The notes: a model not told the origin generated them from the letters alone. Numbered from the stretch's first letter, positions 47,659 to 56,785 are shown. The stretch: DNA of 64,000 nt from Kordia periserrulae (GCF_003054265.1 NZ_QBKT01000002.1:496001-560000); one strand, 5' to 3'. Numbers and translations are program-made.

Positions 47659-48507
47659 TTAATCTTTTTGAGCAATTCCAAAATCCCGATAAAAACGAAA
47701 ATCCGTTTTCCATTCCAATACGGCGATGATGATTTTTTTGTTGAGTTTTACCATTTCGGTGTCTTCGTCTAGCTTTTGACGCCCTTTTTCGGTGACGACT
47801 TCCAAAATTAAATTTCTTCTTTTTGGGGTAAATTTTCGTAAAAAACGCACGGCTTTTTTAGTCGCTTTTGACTTTGGCGCTTCTACGTACGCAAACATGC
47901 GCAACAATCGTGAAACGAACAAAAAGTCAAAGTCGTTGATGGCTTCTAGAAGAATGACTTCCAAAGCGGCAATGGATTTTTTGTTGAGTTGGCTGTTCCT
48001 TTTGAGTCCGAATTGAGTATAAAAAAAGACATAATCGATAATCGATTCAATGGCTTCTCGTGGTTGGTCTTCAATAAGTTCCGCAGTGATTTTTATGTTT
48101 TCTTTCGGAGCTGGAAACGTATTTTTTTTCTGCAGTAGCGACATTAGTAAAATCAACGAAAACGTGTCCAACGTCGGATTGCTTTTATACAAATCTTTGG
48201 AAATGTCTTGATAATCTTCTACAATGCTGGCATGCGCTTCTTGGTAAAAATCGGCTTGATATTTTCGCTCCAAACAGAGATATTCAAAAAATAAATTCGA
48301 TTCCGTTTCCAGCAAACTACCAATGTCTAAAAACTGAAAATGAATCGGTTTTGTAAAATGAAGAAATTCGTAGCACAATTCGCCCAAAATAGACGTGTTG
48401 ACAATCAAATCCACATCTTCGTCATTAATCGCGTTCGACTGAATCTTCTGATTCCAACGCGCGCGACTTTTTAAAAATTTGATAATAGACTTTTTAAGCG
48501 GCTTCAT
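47659..48507 (-). CDS. Conserved-looking helical protein, unknown function
   Basis: I chose the ATG at 48507 (MKPLKKSIIKFLKSRARWNQ). The longer frame adds a Tyr/Asn-rich stretch that looks non-coding. The 282-aa protein is mostly helical and cytoplasmic, with no signal peptide or membrane helix. It contains ESIIDYVFFYTQFGLKRNSQ and the very basic stretch KSKATKKAVRFLRKFTPKRR. TATTTTTG on the minus strand at 48540-48533 fits a -7 element. I do not recognise the family. It converges on the sugar dehydrogenase gene and stands alone. Confidence 0.75.
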   Translation of the reverse strand: MKPLKKSIIKFLKSRARWNQKIQSNAINDEDVDLIVNTSILGELCYEFLHFTKPIHFQFLDIGSLLETESNLFFEYLCLERKYQADFYQEAHASIVEDYQDISKDLYKSNPTLDTFSLILLMSLLQKKNTFPAPKENIKITAELIEDQPREAIESIIDYVFFYTQFGLKRNSQLNKKSIAALEVILLEAINDFDFLFVSRLLRMFAYVEAPKSKATKKAVRFLRKFTPKRRNLILEVVTEKGRQKLDEDTEMVKLNKKIIIAVLEWKTDFRFYRDFGIAQKD

Positions 48508-48704
48508 GTAAACGTAATACGAATAATTATTGCAAAAATACAATAATAAATGCGGTCTTAGGTAGTTTGCGTGCTAGGAAAATGAATGCATACTCAACTA
48601 TTTTTGACGCATATCGTGTCTTAAAAAATTATACGAAAAAAGAATTTTTTATGTTTTGAATAAATAATACCTTGAAACCGTTTTAATAGCATAGACAACT
48701 TTTC

Positions 48705-50885
48705 ATGAATAGAATTCTTTTTTTAGCACTTTTTTTGCTGGCAAATTGGACACTTGTTGCACAACAAACAAATAATGTCGATTTTAAAAAAGCGACGGTT
48801 GATGTAGTATTGCGTCCAACGTTGCAGGAAGTAGGCATTGATGTGTTGTACGAATTTGAAGTGTTGCAAGATGTCGATAGCATTTACTTTGACATGCAAA
48901 CGCTGGATACGTACAGAGTGTATCAGCAATCGTTTACGAGTCAAAATTCGTATCACAATAAAAAAATCATTCTAAAAAACAAATTCAAAAAAGGTGAGAA
49001 GCATACCGTTGGTTTGGCGGCGTTTACGCATCCGAAAAAAGCGATGTATTTTATTGATTGGAATACTGAAAAGGGCAGAAAGCAAGTGTGGACGCAAGGT
49101 CAGGGGAAATATACGAGCAGTTGGTTGCCAAGTTTTGACGATACAAATGAAAAGGTAGAATTTGACTTTAGCATTACGTTCGATAAGGATTATGAAGTCA
49201 TTGCGAATGGAAAATTGCTTAAAAAAGAATCGCCTAACGATTCGTTGACCAAATGGTATTTTGACATGAAACAGCCGATGAGCAGTTATTTAGCGGCAAT
49301 TGCGGTTGGAAAGTATCAAAAGAAAATTATTACATCCAAAAGCGGTATTCCAATTGAATTGTATTACTATCCTGAAGACGAAGCCAATTTTGAACCTACG
49401 TATCGACATACAAAACGCATTTTTGACTTTTTAGAAGCGGAAATTGGCGTGGCATATCCGTGGCAGAATTACAAGCAAATTCCCGTAAAAGACTTTCTGT
49501 ATGCAGGAATGGAAAACACCGGAACGACTATTTTCTCTGATACTTTTGTGGTAGATAGTATCGGTTTTAAAGATAAAAACTACGTCAACGTCAACGCACA
49601 CGAATTGGCACATCAATGGTTTGGAAATTTAGTGACAGCAAAAAGTGATGAACATCATTGGTTGCAGGAAGGTTTTGCAACCTATTACGCACTATTGGCT
49701 GAAAAAGAAATTTTTGGAGACGATTATTTTTATTGGCAATTGTACAAATCGGCAATGCAATTACAAGCGTTAAACGATGGAAAAGGAGAAGCCGTTTTAA
49801 ATCCGAAGGCGAGTAGTTTGACGTTTTACCAAAAAGGTGCTTGGGCATTGCATGTATTACGAACCAAAGTAGGAGAGAAGGCGTTTAAAAAATCTGTACA
49901 ACGCTATTTGAATACATATAAATTCAGCAATGCCACAACGGATGATTTTATCAATATTGTAGAGGAAGAGAGCGGAAAAAGATTAAGGAAATTTGTAAAA
50001 ACGTGGTTGGTGAATCCACAGTTGCCTGAGGAGTTTTATGATCCTAGTGATTCCACTTTGAAAAAAATAGCACCAACTAAAGAAAATATATTTAATTATT
50101 TAGGCGGATACAAAGGTGCTCCTTCTCAAGTGTATGTGTTTAGACGCTTGCATCAACAAAAAAGAACAAATAAAGCGATTTGTGAAAGTATTCAAATGTT
50201 TACTCGTAATTTAAAAAATAAAGGAGAAAACCTTGAAGCACCGATAACAGAAGAACTGGTTGTGAATCTTATTAAGAATTTGCCTAGAGAAAATTCTACA
50301 GAAAGAAACAATACTTATAAGGAAGCATTTCATACGGATAATCTCAAAGTACGTCAAGCCATTGCACAAACACTGACAAAAATTCCAGTCGAATTGAAAT
50401 CAGACTACGAAACCTTGCTCAATGACGCTTCGTATGTTACCAAAGAAGCTGCCTTGTATAATTTGTGGGCAAATTTTCCATCAGAACGGAAAACGTATTT
50501 GGACGCTACCAAAGATGTTACAGGCTTTAACGATAAAAGTCTGCGAATTTTATGGTTGACGTTGGCAATGGTCACCAAAGAGTATAGTGGAAAAAACACA
50601 CCGTATTATTTTCAAGAATTATCAAACTATACACAGGCTTATAATCATTTTGAAGTGCGCCAAAACGCGTTTATCTATCTGAATGAATTGCAATCCTTTA
50701 CCGATCAAAACTTGGCAGATTTGGTCAACGGAGCCATGCATCACAACTGGCGATTCGCGAAATTTTGCAGAGATTTATTAGACAGTATTCTCAAAAATCC
50801 GAGTTACAAAGAAAATATTCAACGAGCAACAGCATTGCTTTCTGAAAAAGAAAAAGACTTTCTACAACAACGTATGGAAAAATAA
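48705..50885 (+). CDS. M1-family zinc aminopeptidase
   Basis: A 726-aa exported protein (signal MNRILFLALFLLANWTLVAQQ). The N-terminal beta domain is followed by the catalytic region: the substrate-amino-group motif YAGMENTGTTIF near 265-276, zinc motif HELAHQWFGN near 299-308, and the third ligand in WLQEGFATYYA. The C-terminal 300 residues are helical. It removes N-terminal amino acids from peptides, presumably in the periplasm or on the surface. It differs from PepN in having no ERAP-like long C-terminus and is a single-gene unit. The active site appears intact. Confidence 0.95.
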   Translation: MNRILFLALFLLANWTLVAQQTNNVDFKKATVDVVLRPTLQEVGIDVLYEFEVLQDVDSIYFDMQTLDTYRVYQQSFTSQNSYHNKKIILKNKFKKGEKHTVGLAAFTHPKKAMYFIDWNTEKGRKQVWTQGQGKYTSSWLPSFDDTNEKVEFDFSITFDKDYEVIANGKLLKKESPNDSLTKWYFDMKQPMSSYLAAIAVGKYQKKIITSKSGIPIELYYYPEDEANFEPTYRHTKRIFDFLEAEIGVAYPWQNYKQIPVKDFLYAGMENTGTTIFSDTFVVDSIGFKDKNYVNVNAHELAHQWFGNLVTAKSDEHHWLQEGFATYYALLAEKEIFGDDYFYWQLYKSAMQLQALNDGKGEAVLNPKASSLTFYQKGAWALHVLRTKVGEKAFKKSVQRYLNTYKFSNATTDDFINIVEEESGKRLRKFVKTWLVNPQLPEEFYDPSDSTLKKIAPTKENIFNYLGGYKGAPSQVYVFRRLHQQKRTNKAICESIQMFTRNLKNKGENLEAPITEELVVNLIKNLPRENSTERNNTYKEAFHTDNLKVRQAIAQTLTKIPVELKSDYETLLNDASYVTKEAALYNLWANFPSERKTYLDATKDVTGFNDKSLRILWLTLAMVTKEYSGKNTPYYFQELSNYTQAYNHFEVRQNAFIYLNELQSFTDQNLADLVNGAMHHNWRFAKFCRDLLDSILKNPSYKENIQRATALLSEKEKDFLQQRMEK

Positions 50886-50976
50886 CTGCGTATCATCAAT
50901 AGCATTTTTAGACTTTTCTTTTTAAAGAGGTTTCTTACACGAAAAAAAATAGTACATTTATTGAAAACCAATTGTT

Positions 50977-51894
50977 ATGAAGATTAAAATTTTATGTGCC
51001 GTTTTTTTACAGTGTTTTGTAATTTCTTTATTCGGACAAAATGACAAATACATTCAAATTGAACTGGTAGATACTACAATTATCAACTCTTATGTCGGCG
51101 CACCGACTTATTATTATGACATGCCGCCCGGTGCCACAGATTATTCAAACGATGCGGGACTCAACGCAATTTTAGACGGAAATAATGTGTATGCGTATGA
51201 TACAATTGAATCCATTCCAAGTCCATTTGTCTATGGAGCAGGTTTTTCACATTGGACGTTGGTTGTGTGTGATGATTGCGATCACAACCAATTGGCTGCA
51301 AATTTAAACGCGTATTCATCGGTCATCAAAAACGCATATCCACTTATAGAGCGTTACTCATACAACCAACTTTATTTGCGAGTTGCAGACGTTACTATTG
51401 GAGTATATACTGGGATGAATAACGGAATTGTAACTACGAATGATGCAGGGTTGAACGCCATTTTCACCACGCACAATGTTACATACTATGAGCAAGCATT
51501 TCCATCTTCTTCGCAAAATACGTTGCTTCGTGCATATTTTTTAATGTGCGATTGTGATGCGAATCTTTTAAAAGTTGATTTGGACAATTATCCTAGCGTC
51601 ATAGAATCGGGAACAGTATCAAATTTGCCTGTGGAATCTCAATTGTTAAGTACGGCAGAAGTCACGCTGTCTAATGTGAATTTGTATCCTAATCCTGTAA
51701 AAAACACCTTGAATATTAGCAGCGCAACGAATTTGAATAGTATAGAAGTGTATTCCGTACAAGGACAATTAATGTTGACACAGAAAAATCAATTTACAAC
51801 TGTTGATATGTCACCGTTGAAAAGCGGTTTGTACTTTGTAAAACTTATTGACAACGCAAATAACAGCAGTACTTTTAAAATTGTAAAAAATTAA
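50977..51894 (+). CDS. T9SS-exported protein with a duplicated unknown module
   Basis: A 305-aa secreted protein. A signal peptide (to about residue 21, ISLFGQ) is followed by two related segments. The first has NDAGLNAILDGNNVYAYD, then VVCDDCDHNQLAANLNAYSS. The second has NDAGLNAIFTTHNVTYYE, then LMCDCDANLLKVDLDNYPS. Each carries a C-D-x-C-D or C-D-C-D motif. The last 70 residues (NVNLYPNPVKNTLNI to the C-terminus) form a type IX secretion sorting domain. I do not know the module. The acidic and Cys-rich motifs could bind metal or form disulfides. It appears monocistronic. Confidence 0.8.
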   Translation: MKIKILCAVFLQCFVISLFGQNDKYIQIELVDTTIINSYVGAPTYYYDMPPGATDYSNDAGLNAILDGNNVYAYDTIESIPSPFVYGAGFSHWTLVVCDDCDHNQLAANLNAYSSVIKNAYPLIERYSYNQLYLRVADVTIGVYTGMNNGIVTTNDAGLNAIFTTHNVTYYEQAFPSSSQNTLLRAYFLMCDCDANLLKVDLDNYPSVIESGTVSNLPVESQLLSTAEVTLSNVNLYPNPVKNTLNISSATNLNSIEVYSVQGQLMLTQKNQFTTVDMSPLKSGLYFVKLIDNANNSSTFKIVKN

Positions 51895-52259
51895 GGCTAC
51901 GTGAGTTCGATATAACTATTTTATTATGTAACTGATTACTAATAGATTATACTCAATGTCAAATCGAGCATTATCGTAGATACTGAGCATAGCTCATGAG
52001 ATTCTTTTGAAATAATCAATTCTTAGCTTTTCTCGACTGCGCTCGAACTGACAATTAGTTATTTCTTAGTGAATTATGAATTATATAGTGATTTCTTACG
52101 TCGAACTCACGTTAAGGTTGTAAAATATCTCTAACTTCTTTTTTAATAAACGCTAAAGCCGTATTGCTTGGCGATTCATTTTCCATGAGTTCGAACTGAC
52201 AATTAGTTATTTCTTAGTGAATTATGAATTATATAGTGATTTCTTACGTCGAACTCACG
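51895..52259. other. Intergenic region with duplication and dispersed repeat
   Basis: This gap contains an inverted pair of the TCGAGCGCAGTCGAGA family (near 51965 and at 52032-52048) and the first copy of the 148-bp duplication. No intact gene is visible. Confidence 0.75.
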
Positions 52260-52341
52260 TTAAGGTTGTAAAATATCTCTAACTTCTTTCTTAATAAACG
52301 CTAAAGCCGTATTGCTTGGCGATTCATTTTCCATGAGTTCG
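52043..52341. repeat. 148-bp tandem duplication (two copies)
   Basis: Copies 52043-52190 and 52191-52338 differ at a single base (CTTCTTTTTT versus CTTCTTTCTT), with TCG at the junctions. The unit covers the last 25 or so codons of the 52260-52784 gene and about 70 bp downstream. Confidence 0.95.
52112..52190 (-). pseudogene. Duplicated 3' fragment of the neighbouring membrane-protein gene
   Basis: The first copy of the 148-bp unit repeats the codons for ENESPSNTALAFIKKEVRDI through the stop at 52112-52114. The single difference is a synonymous Lys codon. It lacks a start and should be silent. Confidence 0.85.
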
Positions 52342-52784
52342 GTGAGTACGACTTCGCGTAATTTATCGGCAGAAGTCACTTTGTCAGATAAAGAAGCTTT
52401 TCGAATGAGTTGTATCGTAGTATTTTTAGCGGCAATGATGATGTTCCAACATTGGTCGCTCATGTAAATTTGTTGCGATAAATTGTGGTCAAACTCTTGT
52501 TCGATGGTCATAATCAACAAACGTTCGTATTCTTCTTTATTGCTAGAATTTGGCGATACACGAATTAACAATTTAGAAGGCGTCATGCGCTCTAAAAATA
52601 GGGAAAGTCGCTCATAAGCTTGCAAGCGAATTGGCAAAGCTTCCTTTTGCGCATCTTTGTGTAATAAATAACGTCTTCTTCGATCTTCATTTTGCATGTG
52701 ATCTCTAAAGAAAAAATACGCAATTCCACCTGTAATAATTGCAGGAATTGTGTATAGCAACAAATCAAAAATTTTGTCTTCCAT
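52260..52784 (-). CDS. Single-pass membrane protein with cytoplasmic helical domain, unknown function
   Basis: A 174-aa protein. One N-terminal membrane helix (about 7-26, DLLLYTIPAIITGGIAYFFF) is followed by a charged helical domain with KEALPIRLQAYERLSLFLER and QEFDHNLSQQIYMSDQCWNI. I do not recognise a named family with certainty, although the layout is common in flavobacteria. It has a well-formed promoter upstream. Its 3' end has been tandemly duplicated downstream with almost no divergence, so the event is recent. Confidence 0.8.
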   Translation of the reverse strand: MEDKIFDLLLYTIPAIITGGIAYFFFRDHMQNEDRRRRYLLHKDAQKEALPIRLQAYERLSLFLERMTPSKLLIRVSPNSSNKEEYERLLIMTIEQEFDHNLSQQIYMSDQCWNIIIAAKNTTIQLIRKASLSDKVTSADKLREVVLTELMENESPSNTALAFIKKEVRDILQP

Positions 52785-52800
52785 AAACTAGCATTTTTAG

Positions 52801-52832
52801 CAAACATAATACGTTTTAACTAACTAGCCAAA
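52801..52832 (-). promoter_or_regulatory. Promoter of the 52260-52784 gene
   Basis: On the minus strand TTTG (52832-52829), a 20-bp spacer and TATGTTTG (52808-52801) match the Bacteroidota consensus. The start codon lies 17 bp beyond. Confidence 0.65.
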
Positions 52833-52874
52833 TAAACATTTATTGTGTAAATTACGCCGAAATCATTCACAAAC

Positions 52875-53354
52875 ATGAAAGCTGTTACTATTTCCGTCCT
52901 TAAAAAAGAACTACACGAACATTCGCATCAAGAATTGATGGAGATTTGCTTGAAATTAGCCAAGTTTAAAAAGGAAAATAAAGAGCTATTGACGTATTTA
53001 TTGTTTGAATCGCATGATGAAGATACATATATTGAAAAAGTGAATGAAGAAGTGAATATTGAGTTTTCAAGGTTGAATCACACCAGTGTGTATTACGTGA
53101 AGAAAAGTCTGCGTAAAATTCTCCGAAACATCAAAAAATACATTCGCTATTCCAAAAAGAAAGAAACAGAAGCCGCATTGCTGTTACACTTTTGCAGTAA
53201 ACTCAAAGAATTAAAACCACGTCATCAGCAAAACTTGCAAATTCACAATATGTACGAGCGACAGTTAACCATGGCAAAAAAAGCCATCAGTACCTTGCAT
53301 GAAGATTTACAATACGATTTTCATCTAGAAATTGAAGAGTTGAGAAGTCGGTAG
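52875..53354 (+). CDS. Small helical protein, unknown function
   Basis: A 159-aa protein, entirely helical and highly charged, without signal peptide or membrane segment. It begins MKAVTISVLKKELHEHSHQE and has YYVKKSLRKILRNIKKYIRY in the middle and EELRSR at the end. Lys is frequent, so RNA or DNA binding is possible but not shown. I recognise no family. It is divergent from the preceding membrane-protein gene with a 90-bp gap. Confidence 0.75.
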   Translation: MKAVTISVLKKELHEHSHQELMEICLKLAKFKKENKELLTYLLFESHDEDTYIEKVNEEVNIEFSRLNHTSVYYVKKSLRKILRNIKKYIRYSKKKETEAALLLHFCSKLKELKPRHQQNLQIHNMYERQLTMAKKAISTLHEDLQYDFHLEIEELRSR

Positions 53355-53544
53355 TTTTTCTGTCTCAGTTTTCAGTTGTTGGTTGGTTTTTTGTTTTTCG
53401 TTGTTTGTTTTTTGTCGTATGAAAGAATTCAAAATTTAACATTCAACATTCAAAATAACAAAAACCTAACACCCAACACCAACACCAAAAAAATAGTTTT
53501 CGCCAATTTGATATCTTTATGATTATTAACCAAAATTTTTAATC
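53355..53544. other. Short intergenic region with cassette fragments
   Basis: It holds TCAGTTTTCAGTTGTTGGTT, ATTTAACATTCAACATTC and CCTAACACCCAACACC: fragments of the same words as the longer composite regions. The small peptide gene follows. Confidence 0.7.
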
Positions 53545-53700
53545 ATGAAAACAAAAAATCTTAAATCATTAGCACTGAACAAAAAAGCGATTGCGAACAT
53601 TTCTTCAAATGAAGTAAAAGGAGGATTGTTGACAACAACATTCACTACCATTGGCGACTTAACGAAATCATGTCCTCAAGTTTGTGGTTCTCAGAAATAG
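53545..53700 (+). CDS. GG-leader natural-product precursor peptide
   Basis: A 51-aa peptide with leader MKTKNLKSLALNKKAIANIS followed by SNEVKGG, ending at residue 27. This closely parallels the leader of the peptide at 2706-2894 (L.L.KK.I...S/T.NE..GG). The predicted core of 24 residues starts LLTTTFTTIGD. It has eight Thr/Ser and two cysteines and ends CPQVCGSQK. Dehydration of Thr/Ser and thioether closure on the Cys is a reasonable inference. No processing enzymes are nearby. A stem-loop terminator follows directly, supporting a real transcription unit. Confidence 0.75.
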   Translation: MKTKNLKSLALNKKAIANISSNEVKGGLLTTTFTTIGDLTKSCPQVCGSQK

Positions 53701-53710
53701 AAAGGTTATA

Positions 53711-53750
53711 AACAAAAAGCGAGCTTCGGTTCGTTTTTTGTTTTTTTATT
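53711..53750 (+). terminator. Intrinsic terminator of the small peptide gene
   Basis: AACAAAAAGCGAGC pairs with GTTCGTTTTTTGTT around a TTCG tetraloop, with G-T pairs, and is followed by T7. Confidence 0.78.
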
Positions 53751-53781
53751 GTAAAAAAAGAGTTTATTCACAATTCAAAAA

Positions 53782-53830
53782 CCCAACACCCAACACCTAA
53801 CACCCAAAACCCAAAACCCAACATCCAAAA
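53782..53830. repeat. CCCAACA/CCCAAAA heptamer repeat
   Basis: Seven 7-bp units: two CCCAACA, CCTAACA, two CCCAAAA, CCCAACA, TCCAAAA. Confidence 0.9.
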
Positions 53831-53832
53831 AA

Positions 53833-55383
53833 CTATTTCCCACCCAAAAATTCACAATCTTTCAACGACTGCATTCCGTGAAAAGGCACCGGCGTTTTTT
53901 GATAATTATATGCCAAGTCCAAGTCTTTTGACAAATGGTGGTCGTCTACATTCATCACCACATCTTTCATCGTAAATTGACACGGATGTTCGTAACCCGA
54001 AGCATGTGTGATTTCGATAAATTCTTTTCGAAACGTTCTGAAATACTGTGCCAAACGCTCCGATTTCAACGTAGGATCAATGCCATTTTGCAACCATTTG
54101 CTTTGCGTTGCCACGCCAGCCGGACAGCGGTTGGTATGACAAACTTGCGCCTGAATACAACCAATACTCATCATGGCTTCGCGCGCCACATTGATACAAT
54201 CGACGCCCATGGCAAAAGCCATCGCCGCTTTGGCAGGAAAGCCTAACTTTCCGCTTCCAATGAATACGATGCGTTCTGTCAAGCCTTTTTCTTGAAATAA
54301 TTTATACAAATCGGCAAAACCGTACACCCAAGGCAACGACACATGATCGGCAAAACTTGGTGGTGCAGCGCCTGTTCCGCCTTCACCGCCATCAACAGCA
54401 ATAAAGTCAGGACCTTTTCCAGTTTGTTTCATGATGTCTGCCAATTCTTCCCATTGGTCTAGTTTTCCAATCGCTGCTTTAATTCCGACAGGCAATCCTG
54501 TGGCTTCTGCAATGGCTTCTACAAAATCGACTAATTCTGGAACGGTTGAAAATGCTTTGTGATTTGGTGGCGATAAGACATCTTTTCCAACTTCCACACC
54601 GCGAATTTTAGCAATTTCTGGTGTAATTTTTTTTCCAGGTAACACACCGCCTTTTCCTGGTTTGGCACCTTGCGATAATTTGACTTCAATCGCTCTGATA
54701 AACGGATTGTCTTCTACCAATTTGATCATTTTTTCCATAGAAAAACCTCCATCTTCTGCGCGAACGCCAAAATAGCCTGTTCCAAAATGAAAAACCACAT
54801 CACCACCATGACTGTGATATGGCGACAAACCACCTTCGCCCGTATTGTGATAGGCGTGTGCTATTTTAACTCCTTTGTTTAACGATTCTATCGCTTTGGC
54901 GGAAAGTGAACCAAAACTCATAGCAGATACGTTAATTACGGAAGCAGGGCGATATGGACGTCTTCTTTTGTTGAATTCGCCCATGACTTTGGCACATGGT
55001 AAAAATGACGTATCTGTAGCATTTGGATGATTTTCAGGGACTTTGTACGGCATCATGGCGTTGTTGATAAACATGTGATGATGCGCGTAAATGTCTCTAT
55101 CGGTTCCGAAACCTTCGTAATTGTTTTGTTTTTTAGCAGAAGCATAAATCCAGCCGCGTTCTATTCGGTTAAAGGGTAATTCTTCGCGATTGTTTGCTAC
55201 AAAATATTGGCGAATTTCTGGACCGATACTTTCAAACATATACCGAATGTGTCCTACAATAGGATAATTATGACTAATGGTGTGTTTTCGTTGTAAAATA
55301 TCTCTTATAGCGATGATGAGTAGTACAATCAAAATCCACATCCACCACGAAATGTTTCCTAAAAAGTCTAAAACTGCGTCCAT
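53833..55383 (-). CDS. FMN-binding glutamate synthase-like protein, membrane-anchored
   Basis: A 516-aa protein. An N-terminal membrane helix (about 10-27, ISWWMWILIVLLIIAIRDIL) precedes a glutamate-synthase central-type TIM barrel. Typical segments are VINVSAMSFGSLSAKAIESL, GEGGLSPYH, LSQGAKPGKGGVLPGKKI, DGGEGGTGAAPPSFADH and the Cys cluster CIQAQVCHTNRCPAGVATQ near residue 405. It lacks the amidotransferase and GXGXG domains of full GOGAT. Its reaction is not defined; an FMN-dependent oxidoreductase acting on an amino acid is likely. The gene begins 7 bp after the M20 amidohydrolase gene, so the two form an operon. Confidence 0.92.
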   Translation of the reverse strand: MDAVLDFLGNISWWMWILIVLLIIAIRDILQRKHTISHNYPIVGHIRYMFESIGPEIRQYFVANNREELPFNRIERGWIYASAKKQNNYEGFGTDRDIYAHHHMFINNAMMPYKVPENHPNATDTSFLPCAKVMGEFNKRRRPYRPASVINVSAMSFGSLSAKAIESLNKGVKIAHAYHNTGEGGLSPYHSHGGDVVFHFGTGYFGVRAEDGGFSMEKMIKLVEDNPFIRAIEVKLSQGAKPGKGGVLPGKKITPEIAKIRGVEVGKDVLSPPNHKAFSTVPELVDFVEAIAEATGLPVGIKAAIGKLDQWEELADIMKQTGKGPDFIAVDGGEGGTGAAPPSFADHVSLPWVYGFADLYKLFQEKGLTERIVFIGSGKLGFPAKAAMAFAMGVDCINVAREAMMSIGCIQAQVCHTNRCPAGVATQSKWLQNGIDPTLKSERLAQYFRTFRKEFIEITHASGYEHPCQFTMKDVVMNVDDHHLSKDLDLAYNYQKTPVPFHGMQSLKDCEFLGGK

Positions 55384-55390
55384 AAGGTTT

Positions 55391-56659
55391 TTAGTTGTTG
55401 AGGTAATCTAACGTAAGTTGTACAAAAGTTTGTACACCGAGTTTCATACCGCTTTCATCAATATAAAAATCAGGCGTATGATGTGAAGTCGCTTCTTGGT
55501 CAACAGGTTTTCCACCTAAAAAGAAATACAAGCCTGGCACTTCTTTTTGAAAGAATGAAAAATCTTCCGCGCCTGTAATAGCTTTAATTTCAATAACATT
55601 TTCCGCACCAGCTACTTTTTGTAAGGACGGAAGCATTTGTGCTGTCAATTTCGGGTCATTATAGGTAATAGGATATCCTTTTTCAATTTCAATAGTAGCT
55701 TCTGCTCTATAGGCTTTCGCTATTGCAGGCACCATTTCTTTCATGCGCTGATTGATAAACGCTTGCATGTCATAATCTAACGTACGAATGGTTCCAATGA
55801 GTTGTGCCTTTTCAGGAATGATATTGCTTCGCACACCACTAGTAATTTTTCCAACGGTAATCACCGCTCCTTCTTTGGTCAATTCGGATTCTCTACTGAT
55901 GATGGTTTGCAATCCGTCAATAATTTTAGCACTTGCCACAATTGGATCGACACTTGTCCACGGACGCGAACCGTGACTTTGTTTTCCTTTTACGTTGATT
56001 TCAAAACTCTGCGAGGCTGCCATAATTCCGCCAGGTTTGTAGCTAATCGTACCTACATCAAATCCTGCGCTGATGTGCAATCCGAAAATGGCATCCACAT
56101 CTGGGTTTTTAAGCACACCTTCTTTTACCATTAGTTCGGCGCCGCCTTCTTCGCCTTTTGGTGCGCCTTCTTCTGCAGGTTGAAATATAAAAACAATTGT
56201 TCCTTTGATTTTATCTTTATGATTGGAAAAAATCTCCGCAACACCCATTAAAATCGCAGTATGCGTATCGTGTCCGCACGCATGCATCACGCCAGTTTCA
56301 ACACCGTTAAATGTAGTTCGTACGGTTGATTTAAACGGAACATCCGTTCGTTCGGTAACAGGAAGCGCATCAATATCGGCGCGTAGTGCCACGACTTTTC
56401 CGGGCAAATCCCCTTTTAAGATTCCTATGACACCTGTATGCGCTACGCCAGTTTTTACTTCCATTCCGAGCGATTGTAAGTGTGCGGCAATCTTTTCGGC
56501 AGTTTTAAATTCTCTGTTGGATAATTCTGGGTTTTTGTGGAAATCGCGTCGCCATTTGATGACTTTTGATTCTATAGCGTCAATATCTTTTTCGAGTCCG
56601 TGTTGCGCGGTGGCATATCCGAAGAAAACTAAGGAAAAGCAGCAAAGTAGTTTTTTCAT
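55391..56659 (-). CDS. M20-family amidohydrolase, exported
   Basis: A 422-aa enzyme with a signal peptide (MKKLLCCFSLVFFGYATAQ). The metal-binding segments are MHACGHDTHTAILMG near 120-135, QPAEEGAPKGEEGGA near 158-172 and the final SHHTPDFYIDESGM. The family cleaves N-acyl or N-aryl amino acids such as hippurate or IAA conjugates, and also some peptides. Active-site residues look complete. It lies upstream of the glutamate synthase-like gene in one operon, suggesting that the amino acid released might be used by that enzyme (inference). Confidence 0.93.
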   Translation of the reverse strand: MKKLLCCFSLVFFGYATAQHGLEKDIDAIESKVIKWRRDFHKNPELSNREFKTAEKIAAHLQSLGMEVKTGVAHTGVIGILKGDLPGKVVALRADIDALPVTERTDVPFKSTVRTTFNGVETGVMHACGHDTHTAILMGVAEIFSNHKDKIKGTIVFIFQPAEEGAPKGEEGGAELMVKEGVLKNPDVDAIFGLHISAGFDVGTISYKPGGIMAASQSFEINVKGKQSHGSRPWTSVDPIVASAKIIDGLQTIISRESELTKEGAVITVGKITSGVRSNIIPEKAQLIGTIRTLDYDMQAFINQRMKEMVPAIAKAYRAEATIEIEKGYPITYNDPKLTAQMLPSLQKVAGAENVIEIKAITGAEDFSFFQKEVPGLYFFLGGKPVDQEATSHHTPDFYIDESGMKLGVQTFVQLTLDYLNN

Positions 56660-56754
56660 TGTAATTGTTATGGTTGGAAATTATTGTATTCTCAAAGATA
56701 TTCAAATTTTTGATTTTTGAGTCACGATTTCAATTTCGATGTATTATTGGAAAC

Positions 56755-56785
56755 TAAAAAAGCTTCCAGTTTCCTGAAAGCTTTT
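56755..56785 (-). terminator. Intrinsic terminator of the T9SS protein gene
   Basis: AAAAGCTT at 56758-56765 pairs with AAGCTTTT at 56778-56785. Read on the minus strand a T-run follows. It lies 40 bp after the 56825 stop. Confidence 0.7.

Noticed and set aside
53833-55383. Complete glutamate synthase
   Set aside because: The amidotransferase and C-terminal domains are missing; only the FMN-binding barrel is present behind a membrane anchor.
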